Assembly (NCBI GenBank): GCA_964502635.1
Contig: CAZCXI010000071.1
Span: forward strand, 1 to 15,573
DNA: 15,573 bases
DNA from: C00003060 sp964502635
Lineage (GTDB): Bacteria; Desulfobacterota; Desulfobacteria; Desulfobacterales; C00003060
Reading direction: 5' to 3'
Positions within the stretch are counted from its first letter, which is position 1. Each line of letters opens with the position of its first letter. The notes beneath the pieces were generated by a model. That model saw only the letters and a program-made list of their open reading frames with translations. It did not search any database and was not told where the DNA came from. Position numbers and translations under genes: made by a program. This document shows positions 1 through 6,990 of this stretch, piece by piece.

Positions 1-1366
1 TAAACAGACCGACGATGATCCAGGCAATGGCGATGTACCACGCCCGGGGATCAAACTTGAACTGATAAGCCGCCAAAAACATGTTGAGGACGATGGCGGT
101 AATCGGCGTTGCCGGGTATAACGGCATCCGAAACCCGCCTTTCAATTCAGGGAACTTGCGGCGCAGCGCAATGAGCGAAAGATTGACCAGGGCAAATGTC
201 AGCAAAAACATGACACTGGCTGCCGACCCGATGACCTGAATCGGGAAAAGCAGGGCCATGACGAGCACAATCACTCCGGTAACCGCAATGGCAATATGCG
301 GGGTGCGACGCTTGGGATGGATCGTGCTGAGGGAAATCGGCAGCATCTTGTCGCGACTCATGGAAAAGGCCACTCGCGATGACGCCAGAATGGTTGCGTT
401 CAAAGCGGATATCGTTGAAAGAAGCCCCCCGAAGATGATCAGCACCACACCAATTGACGGCATGAAGTTCTCAGCCGCCCTGGCAATCGCCGTTTCCTGA
501 TACTGACCCAGAAACTGCCAGGATTTGCCCGACTCGGGTTGAATGGCCCCGATGCAGACAAGCAAGACCATCAGATAGATGAAGACGGTGACGGAAAGGG
601 AAATCAATGTGGCCCGGGGAATGGTTTTTTCAGGTGCTTTGATCTCCTCGGCGACCGTTGCGATCAGGTCATAGCCTTCGAAGGCGATAAAGGTCAACCC
701 CATGGCAATGACCACCCCTCCGGCGCCGTTCGGCAGAAAGGGCGTGAAGCTTGCCGCGGCTTGGCTGGGGATCTCAAAAATCCGCTTCAGCCCGTACGCG
801 ATAAATACGCCCAGAATAATGATCTTGGCCATGGTGATGACATTTTCGACATTGCCGGTTACGGCCGTACCCCGCATATTGACGAGAATGAAAATGATGC
901 TCACCAAAGCGGTCATCATCAGCGCCGGGGCTTGGTGACCTGCGAGGCTGAAGACAAGAGTAGCGATCGGAGGGAAGTATCTTTGAATAAATTCCCAGAA
1001 ATAGCTGCCGAATCCAAGGGCATAAAGCGCACAGGCAATGATGTAGCAAAACCACAGCATCCAGCCTGAGGCGAATCCCGCCGGACCGGGGAATGCCTTT
1101 GTGATAAAGGCATAGCCGCCTCCTGATTTGGGATAGACCGAGGCAATTTCGGCATATGCGAGCGCCGTCAACAGGGTCACCACACCGTTGAGGGCAAATG
1201 CCAGCAGCGCAGCGGGTCCCGCTTCACCGGCGGCGATCCCTGTGAGTACAAAAATACCGGCGCCGATCATGGCTCCGATGCCGATCATGGTGGCATCAAA
1301 AAGGCCAAGGTCGCGGGCAAATGTAACTTCAGGTTCCGGAGAGGTGAGTTCCGGGGGTGGTGCCAT
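1..1366 (-). CDS. APC-superfamily amino acid permease (3' end outside window)
   Basis: Reading the minus strand from ATG at 1366 gives 455 codons with no stop before the window edge, so the C-terminus is missing. The first membrane segment has the APC hallmark (GIGAMIGAGIFVLTG, about residues 31-45). Eleven to twelve hydrophobic helices follow, and the conserved 'AFEGYD...AEEIKAPEKTIPRA' region is present, though I split it here for brevity. The family moves amino acids or polyamines across the inner membrane by cation symport or antiport; the substrate cannot be read. Relatives in anaerobes often carry a C-terminal universal-stress domain, and that part would be off-window. The start is supported by a GGAAGGAA ribosome site about 8 nt upstream. 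Its long leader contains a tiny secreted-peptide ORF, a repeat element and a sigma-54 promoter (1816-1831). Confidence 0.93.
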   Translation of the reverse strand, partial: MAPPPELTSPEPEVTFARDLGLFDATMIGIGAMIGAGIFVLTGIAAGEAGPAALLAFALNGVVTLLTALAYAEIASVYPKSGGGYAFITKAFPGPAGFASGWMLWFCYIIACALYALGFGSYFWEFIQRYFPPIATLVFSLAGHQAPALMMTALVSIIFILVNMRGTAVTGNVENVITMAKIIILGVFIAYGLKRIFEIPSQAAASFTPFLPNGAGGVVIAMGLTFIAFEGYDLIATVAEEIKAPEKTIPRATLISLSVTVFIYLMVLLVCIGAIQPESGKSWQFLGQYQETAIARAAENFMPSIGVVLIIFGGLLSTISALNATILASSRVAFSMSRDKMLPISLSTIHPKRRTPHIAIAVTGVIVLVMALLFPIQVIGSAASVMFLLTFALVNLSLIALRRKFPELKGGFRMPLYPATPITAIVLNMFLAAYQFKFDPRAWYIAIAWIIVGLF

Positions 1367-1428
1367 GCTCGGGTTCCTTCCGAAATTGGTTCACCTTACA
1401 AGCCGTCGGTACATCTGACAATCCTGAT

Positions 1429-1518
1429 TTATCCCGCCGGAACGTTGGGCGATAACACAAATAGAACCGCTAATAGCGCCAGAATGGTGCTGTTAGCGAA
1501 TCTCTTTGTGCGGTCCAT
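1429..1518 (-). pseudogene. tiny signal-peptide-like ORF whose start codon is the insertion point of a repeat element
   Basis: ATG at 1518 opens a 29-residue frame ending in TAA at 1429-1431. It begins MDRTKRFANS, continues as a hydrophobic stretch (ILALLAVLFVL) and ends SPNVPAG, like a bare Sec signal peptide. The ATG lies inside the 6-bp target duplication (AAGATG on the minus strand) of the repeat at 1522-1722. The other AAGATG copy (1723-1728) still has an AGGGAG ribosome site upstream but now reads only five codons before a stop. The predicted sigma-54 start (about 1805) lies some 80 nt from that original ATG, matching leader lengths at the two other sigma-54 genes. I infer a small secreted-protein gene that was interrupted and perhaps also truncated. 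It could still be translated as a leader peptide. Confidence 0.45.
1468..1498 (-). promoter_or_regulatory. 13-bp hairpin in the permease leader
   Basis: Bases 1468-1480 pair with 1486-1498 around the loop AGAAT, with eleven Watson-Crick pairs and two G:T wobbles. No clean T-run follows on the minus strand, so an attenuator is possible but a classical terminator is not shown. The stem overlaps the hydrophobic part of the 29-residue ORF, so part of the symmetry may be coincidental. Confidence 0.35.
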
Positions 1519-1521
1519 CTT

Positions 1522-1722
1522 GAGGCCTTTGCAGAACCTCGAAAAGCGACAATTATGAGGTTTTTGGGGTACCCACCCGGGCGAAGCGAATGGCCCGCCC
1601 TAGCGGGCAAATCGCAAGCTGTTTGAGGCCGTTAGGCCGAGTTCTTGCGATTTAGTGAGCGAGCCCTCAGATGGGTCAAAAACCTCATATCAAAAAGCGA
1701 GTCGAGGTTATTCAAAGGTCTC
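1522..1722. mobile_element. MITE-like structured repeat, copy 1
   Basis: This 201-bp element has terminal inverted repeats GAGGCCTTTG / CAAAGGTCTC (one mismatch) and is flanked by a perfect 6-bp duplication CATCTT (1516-1521 and 1723-1728). It contains no credible ORF. Internal stems: ATGAGGTTTTT (1555-1565) with AAAAACCTCAT (1678-1688); GCCCGC-ccta-GCGGGC (1593-1608); AAATCGCAAG (1609-1618) with CTTGCGATTT (1644-1653). Related copies are at 4440, 6991 and 15490. It lies between a sigma-54 promoter and the permease, so it should be transcribed as part of that leader. The ends look like those of a DDE-transposase element; I cannot assign the parent family. Confidence 0.85.
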
Positions 1723-1815
1723 CATCTTATTATCTCCCTAGATAACTCTGCGTCAAAAAAAGCAGAGCAACCTTGGACCGATACCCACATCCGTGCTCTG
1801 TGGACTTCATGGACG

Positions 1816-1831
1816 AGCAACTGCTGTGCCA
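1816..1831 (-). promoter_or_regulatory. sigma-54 promoter, module 1
   Basis: The minus strand reads TGGCACAGCAGTTGCT, matching the -24 (TGGCAC) and -12 (TTGCT) elements at the correct spacing. The -12 C is at 1817, predicting a start near 1805. It points toward the 29-residue ORF and the permease. Confidence 0.85.
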
Positions 1832-1837
1832 CTCAAT

Positions 1838-1850
1838 TAACCTGTTGAAA
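1838..1850 (-). promoter_or_regulatory. IHF-like site, module 1
   Basis: The minus strand reads TTTCAACAGGTTA, one base off the IHF consensus WATCAANNNNTTR. It starts 7 bp upstream of the -24 element, the same offset as in the other three modules. Confidence 0.55.
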
Positions 1851-1883
1851 TTGCTTGACATATATCTTTTGTCTACACAGCCA

Positions 1884-2033
1884 TCGGAACTGTCAGTTCC
1901 GAATCTTGTCTAGAGACATTCGGTGCGGGCGGTAATGGACTGAAAGGGTGGAATGTAATCCTCTGCAATATAATGAGAGTCACAAAGTGGAATCGTAAGA
2001 CCCGCTTTTTGGAATATCGGAACTAACAGTTCT
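1884..2033 (-). promoter_or_regulatory. three-site enhancer array, module 1
   Basis: A perfect 9+1+9 palindrome, TCGGAACTGTCAGTTCCGA, occupies 1884-1902 (centre 1893). A second site GGAACTAACAGTTCT is at 2019-2033 (centre 2026). A degenerate middle site GGAATCGTAAGACCC is at 1989-2003 (centre 1996). The first centre is 76 bp from the -12 C. The other two lie 103 and 133 bp further upstream, the geometry seen in modules 2-4. The remaining sequence between 1723 and 2139 holds no gene I can support. Confidence 0.8.
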
Positions 2034-2139
2034 TGTAGATGAACGGGGCCGGAGAATGATCTAAATGCCTCCGTTCTGAGAACAAACAAAACCGGATTCC
2101 AAGCAAAATACTCTCACCCTGTGACTATCTTCAGACGAC

Positions 2140-3336
2140 TTATCGGGGTTTCTCTTTGAACTCAAACTTTAACCGAGCGGGGTCAATATCGACAACGTAC
2201 ATTCTTTTGTCAGGAAGCCGGATATCATCCCGTGTGATGGAGAAGGTTCTTCTGCCCAAACGGGCTGCGGACAGGTCGATATCTGCCATGACATTCTTTT
2301 CATTCAGCGTACTGACATCCTTACGAAGACCTCGAATCCTGATCTCGGCTTTAGGATTCGCAGGTCCTAAAATCTCCAGTTGGGAGGGTATGTTTGTTAT
2401 CTCCAAGGGGACAGTGACACTTTTCTCAAAATTCTGTTGACCTGCCAACATGAGCCATACGGTAGCCACCAGAAACAGGGTGCCTGCCTTTGCCTGCCAT
2501 CGATGGACAAGGAAAAAACGGACCCTTTCCCACCAACTTTTCCGCTCAGGGCTCATAGGTGTCATAGCCTCCAGCATGAGTTGAGAAAGTTTTTCGGCGT
2601 CTCCCACATGAACCATCTCTTTCTCCCGGGCAAGAGATGCCTCTCCACGTTCCTCTGATACCACCACGACCCAGGCATCGCATCGTTCGGAAAGACCAAG
2701 GGCGGCTCTGTGCCTGGTGCCCCACTCCTTGGGTAGCCCTTCATCAGGTGTCAGGGGTAGGTAGCAGGCCACCTGTGTGACGCGACCACCTTGGATGAGC
2801 ATGGCCCCATCATGCAGTGGAGACTCCTTTTGAAAGATGCTCATCAACAGCTCAGGCCCAGGTTCTCCTTCCAAAGGTTGACCCTCAGCAATAAATTCTT
2901 GTACCCGGTCCGTCCGTTCAATAATCACCAAGGCGCCAATCTTCCTCTTGGCAAGAGAGAATATGGCCTTTGTGAATCCCGGAATCCATTTCTCTGGCCT
3001 GGATTCCTTGTGCAGCCCGATCACCTGCAGGGGATTGACCCTCTCAAGCACTTGGCGAATCTCGGATTGAAAGAGGATGATGAGAAGGATCACCAGGACT
3101 TGCCAGAGGATCTGGAACACCCAGGTGGTTAGGAAGAGACCCCAGGTTCGCGCCACGGTGAATACAATGCCCAGACCCAATAGGCCGACCAGCGCCTTGA
3201 GGGCCTTTGTCCCGCGGAACCACAGGTATAGATGATATGCAACGATGGTAAGAAACAAAACATCCAGTATATCCTGAAATCTGAGGTTGGCGATGATGGC
3301 AAACAGGTGCATAAAAGAAACAATACCAAAGAACAC
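2140..3336 (-). CDS. cdaA: membrane diadenylate cyclase (CdaA type) fused to a YbbR domain
   Basis: This enzyme makes cyclic di-AMP from two ATP at the inner membrane. Three N-terminal membrane helices (about residues 20-90) precede the DAC catalytic domain (about 100-250), which has both hallmark motifs: DGA at 176-178 (LHDGAML) and RHR at 208-210 (GTRHRAA). A fourth membrane segment (about 284-299) leads into a single YbbR-like domain (about 305-395) that should face the periplasm. In Firmicutes the regulator CdaR, with several YbbR repeats, is a separate protein; here one such domain is covalently attached. The listed start is GTG at 3336. ATG at 3312 (MHLFAIIANLRF) is equally plausible and gives 390 residues; neither has a clear ribosome site. 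The unknown gene upstream ends 34 bp away, so cotranscription is likely. Confidence 0.93.
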   Translation of the reverse strand: MFFGIVSFMHLFAIIANLRFQDILDVLFLTIVAYHLYLWFRGTKALKALVGLLGLGIVFTVARTWGLFLTTWVFQILWQVLVILLIILFQSEIRQVLERVNPLQVIGLHKESRPEKWIPGFTKAIFSLAKRKIGALVIIERTDRVQEFIAEGQPLEGEPGPELLMSIFQKESPLHDGAMLIQGGRVTQVACYLPLTPDEGLPKEWGTRHRAALGLSERCDAWVVVVSEERGEASLAREKEMVHVGDAEKLSQLMLEAMTPMSPERKSWWERVRFFLVHRWQAKAGTLFLVATVWLMLAGQQNFEKSVTVPLEITNIPSQLEILGPANPKAEIRIRGLRKDVSTLNEKNVMADIDLSAARLGRRTFSITRDDIRLPDKRMYVVDIDPARLKFEFKEKPR

Positions 3337-3370
3337 GAAGATGTTAAATGATCAAAATCTCAAATGTCGC

Positions 3371-3904
3371 CTAATCAAGGCTCGTCCCGTTCTCAGACCT
3401 TATGCCTGAGTTTGAGCGTCCACCTGTGCGCGTGGATGACCACAGCTCCGTTGCCTCTTCTTTTGTACAATGGGTCATGGCCCGCAGACACTGAATGAAT
3501 GTATTGGCTTTTTGCTCTTCAGTCATCCTAAGTCCCTTGTGTCTTCGGATAACGTCCCTGATGGCTTTGTCGCCCCGAACCCACTGGACTACAGCCTTCA
3601 GATCGACACTGAAAGAACCTGGGGCACTTTTTAATCTCCTGAACCGCGTAAGTGATAGGCCGCCCATTCTGACGCAGGCGGTATATTTGGGTCGCTTCGA
3701 ATCAGAGGGATCGACGCCCGCTCCCAAAATCAGCCAGCTGCGGGCAAACTCAGTTCGAATATCACCCCTGTAAGTCTTTAATCTGACACGATAAAAACGT
3801 CTTCGGGCGTACGCGCGATTCGTTCTGAAGTAGTTTAACATTGCCCCAGGCTGTATCTCGTCAACGAGATTGTCAACAAATAGTCTGAAGTCGCCCGTAT
3901 CCAT
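3371..3904 (-). CDS. hypothetical basic protein upstream of cdaA
   Basis: This encodes a 177-residue protein that I do not recognise. I chose ATG at 3904 because a GGGGGGA stretch lies just upstream; a GTG at 3916 in the same frame overlaps that stretch and is less likely. There is no signal peptide or clear membrane helix. The sequence is rich in Arg and Lys (an RAYARRRFYRVRLK segment near residue 32) and ends in a polar Ser/Gly/Arg tail, so it is probably soluble and could bind nucleic acid, but that is only composition. The stop lies 34 bp before the start of the cyclase, suggesting one transcript. A role in cyclic di-AMP signalling is possible by context alone. Confidence 0.7.
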   Translation of the reverse strand: MDTGDFRLFVDNLVDEIQPGAMLNYFRTNRAYARRRFYRVRLKTYRGDIRTEFARSWLILGAGVDPSDSKRPKYTACVRMGGLSLTRFRRLKSAPGSFSVDLKAVVQWVRGDKAIRDVIRRHKGLRMTEEQKANTFIQCLRAMTHCTKEEATELWSSTRTGGRSNSGIRSENGTSLD

Positions 3905-4026
3905 GTTTCCCCCCACAAGAACTCCCGACGTTCCGCAGAGTTCTTTACTGCGATCTTGTAGAGTCCCTTTGCTATGCGGCGAAAGGACCAGGAGCGTTAG
4001 ACCCCGGGACGTGTCTCTTAACCATC

Positions 4027-4251
4027 CTACTCAAAGATCACGCGCCCCTTGCCGGCTTTGGCAATCCTGAGGAGGCTCTCTGTTTTTCTGACCGCCATGT
4101 TCCGAAATATGATCGTAGCGCCGGAACGCTTGGCGGCTGCCGCTATCAAGGCCAACTCATCCGTGGTTCTCTTGCCTCCGTTTAATACCAGGCCGCCGCC
4201 GGCAGCAGCAATTTTTAGCAGTTCCTCGGTTGTCTTCGTCGCCAGGTCCAT
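4027..4251 (-). CDS. small protein built of three short tandem repeats
   Basis: A 74-residue protein starting at ATG 4251 behind a strong AGGAGG site (GAGGAGGCGCACA before the ATG). It consists almost entirely of three related units of about 23-26 residues: TTEELLKIAAAGGGLVLNGG, then TTDELALIAAAAKRSGATII and RNM, then KTESLLRIAKAGKGRVIFE. Each unit is an amphipathic helix (ELLxIAxA) followed by a Gly turn and a short strand (VLNG, IIF, VIF), suggesting a small alpha/beta solenoid. No signal peptide is present, so it is likely cytoplasmic. I do not know a named family for it. It is followed after about 120 bp by the unknown gene that precedes cdaA. Confidence 0.72.
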   Translation of the reverse strand: MDLATKTTEELLKIAAAGGGLVLNGGKRTTDELALIAAAAKRSGATIIFRNMAVRKTESLLRIAKAGKGRVIFE

Positions 4252-4439
4252 TGTGCGCCTCCTCAGGTAATTTCACGTTTCTGAAGCAAAAAGCCTTTGG
4301 GTCGAGCCTCCCCGCAAGGCGTTCAGAGAACCAGCCGGAGCCAGAAAGCCCGGGAGCTCACCAGCGCATGGATGGCTCATGGCAAGCCAGCCCAAATCGT
4401 CACAAAAAAATAGTCTCTGTGCGAGACCTTTATTGAAGA
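4252..4439. other. gene-free leader upstream of the small repeat protein
   Basis: This holds the ribosome site of the 4251 gene and several short GC-rich inverted repeats (for example GCCTCCCCGCAAGGC around 4306-4320). An orphan copy of the repeat-element terminus (GAGACCTTT at 4423-4431) lies 17 bp before copy 2. I see no sigma-54 promoter and no known riboswitch. Confidence 0.5.
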
Positions 4440-4662
4440 GAGACCTTTGAATAACTCATTTGAACGACTATTATGAGCTTTTTGGGGCACCCATCTCGGC
4501 GAAGCGAACGGCCCACGTTAGTGGGCAAATCCTAAACTGCTTGAGGCCGTTAGGCCGAGTTTTGAGCGCTACGCTTCACTTCGTGTCCGGTTTAGCGAGC
4601 AAGCCCTTAGATGGGTCAAAAAGCTCATACAAATAAGTGAGAAGGAGTTTTTCAAAGGTCTC
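4440..4662. mobile_element. MITE-like structured repeat, copy 2
   Basis: This 223-bp copy has perfect terminal repeats GAGACCTTTG / CAAAGGTCTC and a 5-bp duplication GAAGA on each side (4435-4439, 4663-4667). The outer stem is ATGAGCTTTTT (4473-4483) with AAAAAGCTCAT (4618-4628). The small hairpin is GCCCAC-gtta-GTGGGC (4511-4526). It is about 20 bp longer than copies 1 and 3 because of extra sequence near 4563-4588, where the third stem has diverged. Confidence 0.87.
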
Positions 4663-4798
4663 GAAGAATTCCTTTCACTGACAGTTGAGCCAATATTGCA
4701 GGGTTAAACAGCGGTTTTAGAATCACATAGATTCTGTCATACTTTTTTCTCAAATCCCCGTGAACCGATAGGCTGTAAGGCTGTTGTCAGGGGTCTTT
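4663..4798. other. intergenic stretch without a recognised gene
   Basis: I find no ORF with coding character. A short inverted repeat, AGAATCACATAGATTCT, lies near 4720-4736, of unknown meaning. Confidence 0.4.
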
Positions 4799-4913
4799 GA
4801 CCGGCCTGCTCCCCGCAAGCTCCATCCGGAAGGGCGGGGTCAAGGGGAGCTATACAAAAATGGCAATCTTCCTTACCGGGAAGCCCCGCCCGGGAGGGCG
4901 GGGAGGCTTCACT
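4799..4913 (+). repeat. 115-bp structured repeat, copy A
   Basis: This matches the reverse complement of 11977-12091 at 113 of 115 bases. It is strongly structured: GCTCCCC...GGGGAGC near its left end, and at its right end an 8-bp stem CCCCGCCC-ggga-GGGCGGGG within AAG...CTT. GC-rich imperfect hairpins at both ends and no inverted termini or target duplication resemble the ends or guide-RNA region of IS200/IS605-type elements; that is inference. In this copy it lies just downstream of the CBM48 gene, where it could also help end transcription. Confidence 0.8.
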
Positions 4914-4958
4914 TCATCTGTCATAGCCGACGCTTAAACATCCCTTCGGGCTATTCTC

Positions 4959-5399
4959 CTAAACTACAATAACTGAGTTATCACTGTCCCCATAAGGACT
5001 TTTCACGTATTTGTCAGCGCTCCAGTCATTTTCCCATCTAGATCCATTGATGAGATAACGAAACTGGTATTCCCTTTTTGGCTTAAGGTCCAAGGTGATG
5101 CTGTAGTCTCCGTTTTCTTGCCTTTTCATGCGATTAGCCTCAATATTCCAGTCATTGAAATCACCAACCACACAAACGCTCCGTGCATCAGGGGCAGCCA
5201 CCTCGGGCAATATGAATGTCACCCTGCATACATTTTTACTCTCGAGATATTCTTTCCTGGTCCCGGCCTTTCTCATGGTTGCTTCCTTGGGTGCCAGCTT
5301 TTTGGCTCCCTTCTTTCCTGCTGACGTCTTCGCAATAGTCTTGCTTCCCTTGGTTTGTGTTTTCGCTGTTGCCACCCTTTCCTTCTCTAATTCTTCCAT
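4959..5399 (-). CDS. small CBM48/AMPK-type glycogen-binding domain protein with basic N-terminal tail
   Basis: The start is ATG 5399 with AGGAGG at 5406-5411; the frame stays open further upstream, but that stretch lacks such a site. The 146-residue product begins MEELEKERVATAK. A Lys/Ala/Thr-rich tail to about residue 50 (AKTSAGKKGAKKLAPKEAT) resembles histone-H1-like tails. The rest is an early-set carbohydrate-binding domain: VCVVGDFNDWN, then GDYSITLDLKPKREYQFRYL and NGSRWENDWSADKYV. Such domains bind glycogen or starch or act as stand-alone regulatory modules; no catalytic domain follows. No signal peptide is present, so it should stay in the cytoplasm, unlike the SOR. It lies 92 bp downstream of the SOR stop and is probably cotranscribed. 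Confidence 0.87.
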   Translation of the reverse strand: MEELEKERVATAKTQTKGSKTIAKTSAGKKGAKKLAPKEATMRKAGTRKEYLESKNVCRVTFILPEVAAPDARSVCVVGDFNDWNIEANRMKRQENGDYSITLDLKPKREYQFRYLINGSRWENDWSADKYVKSPYGDSDNSVIVV

Positions 5400-5491
5400 T
5401 TCCAACCTCCTGTTCAAAGTCCACCAGGAAGATCCTGTTTCCTGGGGCCTGCCAGCCACGCCTGGTCAATGGAACAGCAGTGACCAATGAC

Positions 5492-6529
5492 CTAAGTGAG
5501 CACGGACCGCCAGCCCGGCTCTTCCATCGTGGGCTGGAAAAACATAATGTAGGGACCTCTCATCAAATGGACCATGACACCTTTATCATGGATTTGCCTG
5601 ATCTCGTGATTGACCAAAACCTTCGCAAAACCCAGTTGCGCCATCTCGGCTGTCTCCCATTCCGTATGGATCAGGTACTCTGGGGGACTCGGCACAGCTT
5701 CGGGCGTCTCAAAAAGCGGCTTAGGGTCCTTGGGCGGATTGGCGCCCAGGGTTTGGAGGACCTCCGCCATGGACTTCGGATCCAGCATGAAGCTTCCCAG
5801 AGCACAAACCCCCATTTGTTTAAGTACCATATATCCCAGAAAGCCCGTGGAATCTGACAGGGCTTGCATGGTTTCGCTGGCTCCCTTCTCAAAGGCCCTT
5901 TCTTGACCTGGCTTGACCGTGTACTCTGTCATAGCCACACAGCGCATGGGGGTGGCAAACCGAATGAAGTCCTTCTTGAACTCTAAGTCTCCTGCAAGGT
6001 CGGTAATCTGACCCATGGATCTGATCGGGGGCATCTTGGCGTCAAGGACTCTGTAGACCGGTTCCCAGGGGCCCTCTACCACCATGGAAAGACCGCTGCC
6101 ACACAGTTCGAAGACGCGGTCGAACTGCTTCTGGTGAAAATCATCGTGGTCCTGCCAATGCTCCCACATGGTATACTGGTAGTTTCGGATGGGGTTGAGC
6201 TCCTTCTCCATGTGGAGCTTTCCACCCCCGTATCGGCCAGCCAGGGGAAGGATACCTGTTTGAATATTGGCCTGGAAACCCACAAAACCTGGGTGGGTGG
6301 CCGTGGTGATGCAAACCCTTGGCCCCACTTTTTTCATGAGGCGGAAGCTCTCCTCGTTGTTGGCCACCTTTGACATATTGAGAGCAACATAGATCGGACT
6401 ATCAGGCTCTTCGCTGGCAAGTTTTGCCTCGGCAGATCTCATTCGCCCCATGAAGCTTGCGCTTCCGGCCGCCAAGGCTGCCATCTTCATGAATTGACGG
6501 CGATTCATTTTCGTTGCCCTTTCTGACAT
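5492..6529 (-). CDS. sor: sulfur oxygenase reductase with Tat signal peptide
   Basis: SOR disproportionates elemental sulfur with O2 to sulfite, thiosulfate and sulfide at a mononuclear iron without external cofactors. The 345-residue product shows the family signature: catalytic Cys73 (GPRVCITTATHPGFVGFQ), iron ligands His128 and His132 (WQDHDDFHQKQ) and Glu156 (GPWEPVY). Each is offset by exactly 42 from Cys31, His86, His90 and Glu114 of the Acidianus enzyme (numbering from memory). Cys143 is kept, while the usual partner Cys104 is Gly146. The 42 extra residues form a Tat signal: MNRRQFMKMAALAAG, then an SAEA cleavage site near 32-35. Known SORs are cytoplasmic. I chose ATG 6529 because AAGGAGG lies at 6539-6545; ATG 6559 lacks a site, and ATG 6508 would start just before the RR pair. 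It is first behind a sigma-54 promoter. Confidence 0.95.
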   Translation of the reverse strand: MSERATKMNRRQFMKMAALAAGSASFMGRMRSAEAKLASEEPDSPIYVALNMSKVANNEESFRLMKKVGPRVCITTATHPGFVGFQANIQTGILPLAGRYGGGKLHMEKELNPIRNYQYTMWEHWQDHDDFHQKQFDRVFELCGSGLSMVVEGPWEPVYRVLDAKMPPIRSMGQITDLAGDLEFKKDFIRFATPMRCVAMTEYTVKPGQERAFEKGASETMQALSDSTGFLGYMVLKQMGVCALGSFMLDPKSMAEVLQTLGANPPKDPKPLFETPEAVPSPPEYLIHTEWETAEMAQLGFAKVLVNHEIRQIHDKGVMVHLMRGPYIMFFQPTMEEPGWRSVLT

Positions 6530-6612
6530 CTTTAACCGCCTCCTTCTTTTCTGTCTCATGGCTAGGGTTGTCGATTCTCAACGAACCACTGCCATTTTGG
6601 ATGCTTTTTAAT

Positions 6613-6628
6613 GGCAAAGTGCATGCCA
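6613..6628 (-). promoter_or_regulatory. sigma-54 promoter, module 2 (SOR operon)
   Basis: The minus strand reads TGGCATGCACTTTGCC, with GG and GC correctly 12 bp apart. The -12 C is at 6614, predicting a start near 6602, about 73 nt before the SOR ATG. Confidence 0.87.
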
Positions 6629-6634
6629 TAACGT

Positions 6635-6647
6635 TAACCTATTGATA
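6635..6647 (-). promoter_or_regulatory. IHF-like site, module 2
   Basis: The minus strand reads TATCAATAGGTTA, a full match to WATCAANNNNTTR, 7 bp upstream of the -24 element. A second full match (TATCAATCTATTG, plus strand) lies at 6749-6761 between enhancer sites 1 and 2. Confidence 0.65.
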
Positions 6648-6682
6648 AAACTGGTCTTTTATAATTGCCCGAGATGCAGACA

Positions 6683-6830
6683 GGAACTGGAAGTTCCGAT
6701 TTTAGAAACAATAAACACGACAGGGGGCGCAATAGAGGCGCGAGAGTATATCAATCTATTGAAATAATGAAGAATTTGGCATTGAGAACTATGAGTTCCG
6801 GTTCTTCGCCACACAGGAACTCATGGTTCT
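6683..6830 (-). promoter_or_regulatory. three-site enhancer array, module 2
   Basis: Sites are GGAACTGGAAGTTCC (6683-6697, centre 6690), AGAACTATGAGTTCC (6785-6799, centre 6792) and GGAACTCATGGTTCT (6816-6830, centre 6823). Site 1 is 76 bp from the -12 C. Sites 2 and 3 are 102 and 133 bp beyond it, so the distal pair is 31 bp apart (about three helical turns on one DNA face). Confidence 0.83.
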
Positions 6831-6990
6831 TGTGGGCGGCCAGGCTTGGAGCAATACGAGTCTGAAACGCAAAATCAAGGACAACGGAAATAGGCCCGGA
6901 TAGCACTGCATCCCAATCATCGAGGTGAGACGACTGCTCAGAAAGTTCCCAAATAGCCACGGGATGAACAGGTTAAGCTTGGCTTGTAGA
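6831..6990. other. intergenic stretch upstream of the SOR enhancer
   Basis: No supported gene is present. Frames open here on either strand also run through the enhancer sites or the adjacent repeat and have no ribosome site or recognisable protein content. Confidence 0.5.

Noticed and set aside
539..1069. Plus-strand 176-residue open frame
   Set aside because: It is antisense to the permease, whose minus-strand frame has clear APC motifs; composition and lack of a ribosome site mark it as a shadow.
1632..1832. 66-residue minus-strand frame across repeat copy 1 and the sigma-54 promoter
   Set aside because: It spans the repeat boundary and the promoter itself, and has no ribosome site.
5459..5490. 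Longer N-terminus for the CBM48 protein from the frame opening at 5459
   Set aside because: AGGAGG at 5406-5411 clearly marks ATG 5399; the extra residues lie in the SOR-to-CBM gap and have no ribosome site.
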